A DNA stretch of 64,000 nt from Pseudomonas abyssi (GTDB lineage Bacteria > Pseudomonadota > Gammaproteobacteria > Pseudomonadales > Pseudomonadaceae), in the NCBI RefSeq assembly GCF_002307495.1, contig NZ_NTMR01000016.1, positions 121,150-185,149 of the forward strand. Reading direction: 5' to 3'. Each line of letters starts with the position of its first letter. Positions within the stretch are counted from its first letter, which is position 1. Below, piece after piece: positions 58,834-64,000 of the stretch. The notes beneath the pieces are model-generated. The model made no database searches. It saw nothing but the letters and a program-made list of their open reading frames with translations, and had not been told where the DNA came from. A program made the position numbers and the translations under genes.

Positions 58834-58975
58834 CTTCCTTCCTTGGTTGATTCCTAGATACGCTACCTTGCTGGCTCCGAGCCTTCGCGCTATATGCTGT
58901 CGTTCAGGCCTAGCGCGCTTGTACAGCCACTTCGATCAAGTGTCCCAGGCATCGATAGCTGCGTACCGTGCAGCC

Positions 58976-59896
58976 TCACCCCTTGAGCGCCAGGATGCGC
59001 CGAGCGCCGTTGAGGACGATCAGGCCCACGATGGTACCGATAATCAGGTCAGGGTAGCTGGACCCCGTCCAGGCGACCAAGGCACCGGCGGCGATGACGC
59101 CCATGTTGATCACCACATCATTGGCCGAGAATATCCAGCTTGCCTTCATATGCGCGCCGCCTTCGCGGTGCTTGGATATCAACAGCAGGCAACCGGTATT
59201 GGCGATCAACGCGACGAAGGCGATCGCCATCATCATCAGCGATTCAGGCTCACTACCGAAAACAAAGCGTCGCACCACCTCGACGAGTACGCCGATAGCC
59301 AAAATCAGTTGCAGTACCCCTGCCAGATGCGCGGCACGTACCTGCATTTTCGCACTGCGCCCTACGGCATAGAGAGCCAGGCCATAGACGGCTGCATCGG
59401 CAAACATATCCAGGGAATCAGCGATCAGGCCGGTAGACTGGGCGATCAGGCCAGCAGTCATTTCCACCACGAACATGATCGCATTGATACCGAGCAACAC
59501 GCGCAGAGTGCCTGACTCCTGCGTAGCAGAGACTGCCGAGCTCTCAGCGGCCTTGATCGTCTCTGGGTCGGCAATGACGGTTTCCTGAAGAGAGGCGCCT
59601 AGCCCCAAGGTCGCCAGTTTCGCGGTAATGAGCTCAGCCTCGCCGTCATGCACGACCTCCAATCGGCGGTTCGACAAGTCGAAGGACAGCGTTCGAATCT
59701 CATCAAAGCCGTTCAGCGCCAAGCGGATCATCCGTTCTTCTGAGGGACAATCCATCTTCGGCACAGCATACACGCTGACCCATTCCCCTGACGCTTCGGA
59801 GGAGACCGGCATATCGGTATCCGCTGCAGGCGTTGCATCGCAGCTACATGGGCCACCACAGGCTTTACTCACGATACGGCTCCAGTTAACCAACAT
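58976..59896 (-). CDS. HMA-CDF cation transporter
   Basis: The protein has 306 residues. A Cys-rich start (KACGGPCSCD) and an HMA-like domain (about 38-105, VYAVPKMDCPSEERMIRLAL) precede six CDF helices with DSLDMFADAAVYGLAL and SANDVVINMGV as the metal site. CDF proteins export Zn, Cd, Co or Ni out of the cytoplasm. It shares a 74-bp divergent promoter region with a MerR-type regulator, which indicates metal-inducible control. Confidence 0.88.
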   Translation of the reverse strand: MLVNWSRIVSKACGGPCSCDATPAADTDMPVSSEASGEWVSVYAVPKMDCPSEERMIRLALNGFDEIRTLSFDLSNRRLEVVHDGEAELITAKLATLGLGASLQETVIADPETIKAAESSAVSATQESGTLRVLLGINAIMFVVEMTAGLIAQSTGLIADSLDMFADAAVYGLALYAVGRSAKMQVRAAHLAGVLQLILAIGVLVEVVRRFVFGSEPESLMMMAIAFVALIANTGCLLLISKHREGGAHMKASWIFSANDVVINMGVIAAGALVAWTGSSYPDLIIGTIVGLIVLNGARRILALKG

Positions 59897-59907
59897 AGAT
59901 TGCTAGT

Positions 59908-59938
59908 ATTAAAAACTATATAGCTACTATAAGGTCAA
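59908..59938 (-). promoter_or_regulatory. MerR-type promoter/operator
   Basis: Read on the minus strand: -35 ttgacc (59938-59933), a 19-bp spacer with the dyad ATAG-TAG-CTAT, and -10 tttaat (59913-59908). A 19-bp spacer with a central dyad is the mark of promoters that MerR-family activators untwist. It drives the cation-transporter gene. Confidence 0.8.
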
Positions 59939-59970
59939 TGGGACAGATGATCCGTTGAGGAGTAAGCCTG

Positions 59971-60405
59971 ATGCGCATTGGTCAGTTAGCCCAGATAGCG
60001 GGTATCGACACGCAGACGATCCGCTTCTATGAGCAGCAGGGCCTGTTGCCGCCGCCAGAACGGCAGGAGAATGGTTACCGTGTCTATACCGAGAAGCATG
60101 GCGAGTGGCTTGCCTTTATCCGCCGCTGCCGAGTTCTGGACCTGTCACTGACAGAGATTCGCGAGCTACAGAGCTATCAGGACGACCCTCGCCAGCCCTG
60201 TACCGCCGTCAACGCCATGCTCGATGACCACATCTCTCATGTGCGGTCGCAGATAACTGCTTTGCAAGCGCTTGAGCAACAACTCGTTTCACTGAGGGCG
60301 AGTTGCAACGAGGGTCGGGAGATCAATGCCTGCGGCATCCTGACGGGGATCAGCGAGGAGAGCAAACAACAGCTGTATAGGGCTAGCTCAGGCCGTAAGG
60401 ACTGA
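59971..60405 (+). CDS. MerR-family metal regulator, CadR/PbrR-like
   Basis: The regulator has 144 residues. An N-terminal MerR helix-turn-helix (MRIGQLAQIAGIDTQTIRFYE) is followed by a long dimer helix and a metal loop. Cys77 (DPRQPCTAV), Cys112 and Cys121 (SCNEGREINACGIL) match the three cysteines of Cd/Pb sensors of the CadR/PbrR group, with slightly wider spacing of the last. It should activate the divergent transporter operon when Cd, Pb or Zn is present. GAGGAG lies before the ATG. Confidence 0.88.
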   Translation: MRIGQLAQIAGIDTQTIRFYEQQGLLPPPERQENGYRVYTEKHGEWLAFIRRCRVLDLSLTEIRELQSYQDDPRQPCTAVNAMLDDHISHVRSQITALQALEQQLVSLRASCNEGREINACGILTGISEESKQQLYRASSGRKD

Positions 60406-60589
60406 GCAGAGACATGCCGGACCTTGCAGTGACATTGTGAATGCATGGTGTGTTGATCGCGAAGCCTCACTGCGTATCTCGGCATGCGAACCTGGGCGTT
60501 GCTGCAAACTTGCAGGGGCCGTGAAGAAGAGTCGTCATCAACCAGGTAATCCGCTGAGCTGATGGTTGGTTCCGTCATCATGATATGAG

Positions 60590-60616
60590 CCAATCAACCA
60601 AAAAATCCGGATACCC
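60590..60616 (-). repeat. Right terminal inverted repeat
   Basis: The reverse complement starts GGGTATCCGGATTTTTTGG and matches the left repeat at 23 of 27 positions. It ends directly at the second AGAAATTA copy. Confidence 0.93.
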
Positions 60617-60624
60617 AGAAATTA
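60617..60624. repeat. Target site duplication, right copy
   Basis: AGAAATTA, identical to 54768-54775. The sequence joined across the element forms no recognisable gene in either strand. Confidence 0.95.
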
Positions 60625-60752
60625 CTGATAGAGGACCCTGGGCGAAGAGTGCCGATGGCCACAATGAAAGGATTGAAACGCGTGAGCAGCCGAGAGGCGG
60701 TGGACCTTTTGGCGGTGCAAAACACTGCACTAACGAAAGGTACTCGCTCCAG

Positions 60753-61325
60753 TTACACAGCGCCTCCCCACTCTATCGCATTGAGAGCTTTAAGTACTCG
60801 TTGCGCCCCAGCCTCTGAAGCACAAAGCGATTCAGGGCTTTCTTCTCCTAGCACAACATTTGGCTCAGTAAGCCAGGCGGCAGCGACTGCCTCATCATTG
60901 AAAACTTCCGCCGCCCGAATACGAACCTGACCCAAGTGACTGGTACCCTCAGCAAGACCAGCTGAAAAACCATCGCCCTTCAGCGCTGCTCGTTGATTAC
61001 CTGGGCTTACACCGCATGGAGTGTCTGCCAACGGTGTCGAGAGCCGCTCATCTTTCATACTGGGGTTAAGGCTGGAGCAAAACAGAGGTTGATGGGGTCC
61101 CACCAACCTCGTTGGCACCGCTTTTCCTACCTTTTCCTGAGCCAAGCTCTCTTCTAAACGCCCGAGCGAAAAGATCTGATCGGCGGACGGGTAATGCCTA
61201 AGCAGGTCTTTCGCATGATTTCGGATGTGCACTGGTAACTCGGAATTTCGGCTGATTTCGCGCAGAAAGGTCTCGGTCTCCAAAATGCTCAGGGTTCGCT
61301 CATAGCGAAGGCTCACGGCGACCAC
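60753..61325 (-). CDS. BPSL0761-like protein with MbcA/ParS-type C terminus
   Basis: The protein has 190 residues. Residues 5-52 (YERTLSILETETFLREIS, then IRNHAKDLLRHYPSADQI) resemble the small BPSL0761 family. The last about 55 residues (RAAEVFNDEAVAAAWLTEPNVVLGEESP, ending VLKALNAIEWG) match the DUF2384 toxin-binding domain of MbcA/ParS/Xre antitoxins. The two parts are joined by a Pro/Ser-rich linker. DUF2384 antitoxins usually precede a RES-type toxin; here the next DNA holds the right end of the ISL3 element instead. The start overlaps the previous gene by 26 bp. Confidence 0.62.
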   Translation of the reverse strand: MVAVSLRYERTLSILETETFLREISRNSELPVHIRNHAKDLLRHYPSADQIFSLGRLEESLAQEKVGKAVPTRLVGPHQPLFCSSLNPSMKDERLSTPLADTPCGVSPGNQRAALKGDGFSAGLAEGTSHLGQVRIRAAEVFNDEAVAAAWLTEPNVVLGEESPESLCASEAGAQRVLKALNAIEWGGAV

Positions 61326-61578
61326 CTCCGTTCATCTCATTGGCAGGCGTGGAAGCGGACACCACATTGCCGACATGCATCGCCCACATTGAATAATCTG
61401 GAGATCCCTGCCAGCAATCAAAAGCAGGCCAGTAGCTGCTGTCTATACTGCTGGGAGAAACTAACTTTGAATGTCGGCTCAATAACATTCGCAGCCAGCG
61501 ATAGGCAGTGATGGGATTCCAGATCAGCCTCGTCATCTGCTCTGGTCTCACCTCGACCTGTAGCATCATCGACACCAT
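61300..61578 (-). CDS. Hypothetical protein overlapping helicase 3' end
   Basis: The 92-residue protein has LQVEVRPEQMTRLIWNPITAYRWLRMLLSRHS near its start and a Ser/Trp-rich remainder. It begins 13 bp inside the helicase gene, in the frame reached by one extra G in the adjoining G9 tract. It may be a separate coupled gene or the real C terminus of the helicase that is cut off in this allele. No family was recognised. Confidence 0.5.
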   Translation of the reverse strand: MVSMMLQVEVRPEQMTRLIWNPITAYRWLRMLLSRHSKLVSPSSIDSSYWPAFDCWQGSPDYSMWAMHVGNVVSASTPANEMNGGGRREPSL

Positions 61579-62825
61579 CCACCCCCCCCCTCCAGAGAAT
61601 CAAAGGTAACACCGGCCTCCAATGCAGCCATCGGCAACTCCCTTAGCACAGCTAGGTCCTCCGGCAGGTCGTCAGAAATACGCTCAGCGAACCCCCGCAG
61701 TTTTTCCTCGGCCAGCATAAACAACCACGCCAGCCCATCTCGCCCGCCAGAACGTCGCAAAACCCGCCCCAGTACTTGACGGTAGTGTAACTCGGTGCGA
61801 ATGCGACTGAGATAGCAGCATACCTGCAGCCGGGGGATGTCAGTACCTTCACTAATCATGCCGACAGCTACGATCCATCGGCTGCTACTGGTTCGGAAGC
61901 GGTTGATGGCCTGCTGCGCATTCGGGGTCTTATTTGTGACTACGCTATACGTCTCGCCCCGGGCGTGAAGAGAGCGAGCAATATGTTCCGCGTGCTCAAT
62001 GTCAGTCGCAACGACTAAACCCGCAGCGTCGGCTCTTACCTGGCGCAGCTCATCAAGCTGCCTGCAGCCGAGATCAAGAACGCGCTCAATAATTTCCTCG
62101 TGACGCACCAATGCCTCGTATGTAACGCGGGATCCGCTCAGGAGGCTTTCTACGCTGCTGAACAGCCTGGAGGAACTACTTGGCCCTTGCGCCTCCTCCA
62201 GCGTCACCTCGCTGTTGTCGAGCAGCACAATGCGAGGGCTTCTGCATACGCCATCGGCAATTGCCTCTCTCAGCGAGTATCGATAGTCACAGATCAATTG
62301 CCCGTCCGGCGTCGAGTAACGAGCAAGTGCGATGCCCTTATCGTCAGTGCGCCAAGGGGTGCCCGACAGCGCCAAGGTGAATCTAGCGCGGTCCTGAATC
62401 CTACACAGTATTTGAAGCCCCCAAGCATTACTAAAGGAAGGATCACTTCCCGCGCAGTGATGGATCTCATCGAAAACCGCGAGCACTCGATAATCAGAAA
62501 AAAGTTGCCAAAAGTCGTGGTCGCGAAACTCCATTGCTTGGTAAGTGTACGCGCTCCCAATTGCACCTATACGCCCATCGAGGCGCCGGCCAAGGACAGA
62601 AGAAAAAGTTGTCCGAAAGCCTTCGACTACTTGGCACGAGGGCGCGAAACATAAGACTAGATCTATCTGGTCTTCGTCGACCAGCCGCTTCGCCAGTTCA
62701 GCTGCCATGCGAGTCTTGCCTGCGCCAGGTGTCGCCTGACAAAAAAAGTGCGGGGAAAGTGCATAGCGCTTTATCGCTTGAGATATGCAACGGCGCTGCC
62801 AAAGACGAAGTCCTTCGCTCATCAC
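61566..62825 (-). CDS. SF2 DEAD/DEAH-type helicase
   Basis: The superfamily 2 helicase has 419 residues. Motif I is ATPGAGKTRMA, motif II VFDEIHHCAG (DEIH), motif III LALSGTPWR, motif V IVAVGMISEGTDIP and motif VI YRQVLGRVLRRSG. It resembles the type III restriction/UvrB-like helicase group found in defence islands. It overlaps the upstream gene by 4 bp. The last codons lie in a G9 tract and the frame ends in GGGGWCR. Confidence 0.85.
   Translation of the reverse strand: MMSEGLRLWQRRCISQAIKRYALSPHFFCQATPGAGKTRMAAELAKRLVDEDQIDLVLCFAPSCQVVEGFRTTFSSVLGRRLDGRIGAIGSAYTYQAMEFRDHDFWQLFSDYRVLAVFDEIHHCAGSDPSFSNAWGLQILCRIQDRARFTLALSGTPWRTDDKGIALARYSTPDGQLICDYRYSLREAIADGVCRSPRIVLLDNSEVTLEEAQGPSSSSRLFSSVESLLSGSRVTYEALVRHEEIIERVLDLGCRQLDELRQVRADAAGLVVATDIEHAEHIARSLHARGETYSVVTNKTPNAQQAINRFRTSSSRWIVAVGMISEGTDIPRLQVCCYLSRIRTELHYRQVLGRVLRRSGGRDGLAWLFMLAEEKLRGFAERISDDLPEDLAVLRELPMAALEAGVTFDSLEGGGGWCR
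61582..61590. repeat. Homopolymer C9 (G9 on coding strand)
   Basis: Nine consecutive C lie within the last codons of the helicase gene. One more G on the coding strand would fuse the helicase with the downstream frame at 61578. Such tracts slip often in replication. Confidence 0.85.
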
Positions 62826-63484
62826 GGCCTGGCTAAGGTCTTGAGCGTCTTCTCGATGGCGCGAAGATGACCAAGCAAGCGTGAGCTGCGGTCTCTAGCT
62901 TCCATATATTGGCTCTCAAGCAAGTGGTGGAGATGAGGCATTTCCTTCAGGAGCTTTTTGAAACATTCTGCCTCGCCCATGGAGGACAAAAAGTCCATGC
63001 GAGTCTCTTTATGCAGCCTGTCTAGGTCTTGATCAGAGCGGTTCGCGGCAACTTTGACTGCCGTGCCTGCAAGAGCCTCTTTCCTGACTTCAGGCGCATC
63101 AGCAAGGCTACTCTCGAAGCTGCCGGTTACCAGCTCAACTTGCAGATGCTGTGGCGCGCTCAGCACTTGATAGCGCTGCCCTCTTGAGCGGTGCTCACCA
63201 TCAGTGGTAACCCACCCTACGCGCACGAGCCTGCGGATCTGCTCGTAAACGTAAAGACGGAGATCTGCAAGGCGGAAACTTTCGCTGTCTAGGCTTGCAG
63301 CATATGCATCGCGCAACTCTGCAGTTGTGAACTTAGCGAGGCCTGGGTCTTGGAGTAAGTCGTGAAGGCGCCTGTCAAAAGTAAACGCGGCCGATTTCAT
63401 GTAGGTACCAGGGAAGAGAAGCGCAAAATGCGGATTATAGTCCGTGGCCTCAGAGTCCGCAAACCCACGATAGTACCATCTCAA
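62822..63484 (-). CDS. Hypothetical winged-helix-like protein
   Basis: The protein has 220 residues. The middle (about 45-110: KFTTAELRDAYAASL, LRLYVYEQIRRLVRVGWVTTDG, RSRGQRYQVL) reads as a winged helix, and the C-terminal third is helical with charged residues. I do not recognise the family. It heads the helicase operon with a 4-bp overlap and is divergent from a small Xre regulator 17 bp away. A start at the ATG at 63400 is also possible. Confidence 0.6.
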   Translation of the reverse strand: MRWYYRGFADSEATDYNPHFALLFPGTYMKSAAFTFDRRLHDLLQDPGLAKFTTAELRDAYAASLDSESFRLADLRLYVYEQIRRLVRVGWVTTDGEHRSRGQRYQVLSAPQHLQVELVTGSFESSLADAPEVRKEALAGTAVKVAANRSDQDLDRLHKETRMDFLSSMGEAECFKKLLKEMPHLHHLLESQYMEARDRSSRLLGHLRAIEKTLKTLARP

Positions 63485-63501
63485 GCTGAGTTGAGATGGT
63501 C

Positions 63502-63723
63502 ATGGAAACGTTGGCGATATCGCTAGGGCACCGCATCCGCGAAGAAAGAAGGAAGTGTGGCATCTCCCAAGACGTCTTGGCGCTAACCAGCAATCTTGAT
63601 CGTAGTTACGTTGGGCGAATCGAAAGAGGAGAAGTCAACCTCACGATCGAGAAGCTGTACCGTATTGCGAAAGTTCTTGGCTGCGATCCCGCAGGCTTGC
63701 TACCGCCACTGTCTGAAGTTTAG
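63502..63723 (+). CDS. Xre-family small regulator
   Basis: The protein has about 73 residues and is essentially one Cro/cI helix-turn-helix: LGHRIREERRKCGISQDVLALTSNLDRSYVGRIERGEVNLTIEKLYRIAKVLG. Size and form resemble controller proteins of restriction-modification and phage-defence operons. It is divergent from the helicase operon with a very short intergenic region, so it probably controls both directions. The ATG at 63502 is preferred to the GTG-type start at 63496. Confidence 0.83.
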   Translation: METLAISLGHRIREERRKCGISQDVLALTSNLDRSYVGRIERGEVNLTIEKLYRIAKVLGCDPAGLLPPLSEV

Positions 63724-63766
63724 CCCGCTTACGCAACTCAACTTTTAGCAGCGCGCCTCATGCATT

Positions 63767-64000
63767 TGAATCGCCCCTAGTTTCGTAGACACCTCCTGGC
63801 CTCATAATACGGCCCACTAGGAGGTGCCATGAGCAATCCGCGTTATCCCGACGAATTCAAAATCGAAGCAGTCAGGCAGGTGACCGAACGAGGTATACCG
63901 GTGGCTGAGGTAGCTGCTCGTTTGGGCATGTCGACCCACAGCCTGTATGCCTGGGTTAAGCGCTACAGCAAACCTGAAAAGCAACGCGTGCAAGAAGACG
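63767..64000 (+). mobile_element. IS3-family insertion sequence, left part
   Basis: The end TGAATCGCCCCTAGTTTCG at 63767 resembles IS3-family terminal repeats, and the transposase orfA starts 62 bp inside. The element continues beyond the window, so its right end and target duplication cannot be seen. Confidence 0.75.
63829..64000 (+). CDS. IS3-family transposase OrfA, partial
   Basis: 57 codons are present before the window ends. It begins MSNPRYPDEFKIEAVRQV, then a helix-turn-helix VAEVAARLGMSTHSLYAWVKRY, typical of OrfA of IS3 elements. GGAGG lies just before the ATG. OrfB, expected downstream by frameshift, lies outside. Confidence 0.85.
   Translation, partial: MSNPRYPDEFKIEAVRQVTERGIPVAEVAARLGMSTHSLYAWVKRYSKPEKQRVQED

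Larger units (their letters stand above)
54776..60616. mobile_element. ISPpu12-like ISL3 element carrying metal genes
   Basis: This 5,841-bp unit is bounded by 27-bp inverted repeats (54776-54802 and 60590-60616, 23 of 27 identical, starting GGGTATCCGGATT) and an 8-bp duplication. Contents left to right: degenerate ISL3 transposase, lspA, lnt, ZIP transporter, HMA-CDF cation transporter and divergent MerR-type regulator. ISPpu12 of the TOL plasmid is known to carry tnpA, an lspA-like gene, a MerR-like gene and a CzcD-like gene; this copy adds lnt and zip. The transposase is dead, so the element now depends on another copy to move. Confidence 0.92.

Noticed and set aside
54596..60700. A gene split by the ISL3 element
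   Set aside because: Joining 54767 to 60617 in each frame gave no recognisable protein.

Overview
The window looks like the chromosome of a high-GC gammaproteobacterium of the Pseudomonas group (Pseudomonas, Stutzerimonas or Halopseudomonas). The main reason is the order cytochrome c5, rep helicase, GGDEF/EAL protein, comM, which matches the cycB-rep-proE-comM stretch of Pseudomonas genomes as I remember it. The left half (about 1-31,160) is mostly core chromosome. The right half (about 31,164-64,000) is an accessory island that interrupts comM and runs past the window end.

Left half. An exported protein, an extensin-like protein and a lipoprotein PAP2 phosphatase with autotransporter-type repeats (1-3.9 kb) precede a seven-gene haem-acquisition locus on the minus strand (4.0-12.3 kb). 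Read 5' to 3' it encodes an ECF sigma factor, a FecR anti-sigma protein, a large TonB receptor, a hemophilin-like haemophore, a Slam/DUF560 outer-membrane secretion protein, haem oxygenase and a DUF454 membrane protein. The gene set resembles the hemophilin (hph) locus of Acinetobacter baumannii. A second, divergent sigma/FecR/TonB-receptor set follows (12.5-16.6 kb), and a Fur-box-like site precedes each sigma gene. Next come a prepilin and a GspF/PilC-like protein encoded by overlapping genes, a chemoreceptor, and an accessory patch with a TIR protein and a RavA-ViaA pair next to tRNA-Arg(CCG).

Right half. The comM reading frame breaks at about 31,163. The island then carries, in order: a TIR-like (PF10137) two-gene candidate defence unit; a nickel/cobalt efflux cluster with its own repressor and operator; a polysaccharide-deacetylase pair; a tyrosine recombinase; the complete phosphite-oxidation operon ptxABCDE; a three-gene SMC-like ATPase/nuclease operon of the ABC-3C type; a VbhA-like small protein; and a metallo-beta-lactamase gene followed by an E2-E1-JAB fusion (bacterial ubiquitin-like conjugation) and a membrane protein. 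A 5.84-kb ISL3/ISPpu12-type heavy-metal element follows, with imperfect 27-bp terminal inverted repeats and a perfect 8-bp target duplication (AGAAATTA). Beyond it lies an operon of overlapping genes (winged-helix-like protein, SF2 helicase, small proteins) with a divergent Xre regulator, and the window ends inside an IS3-family element.

In sum, a haem- and iron-scavenging chromosomal region sits next to an island combining metal and phosphite metabolism with at least four candidate anti-phage modules. All identifications come from reading motifs and gene order by eye; no database search was run.
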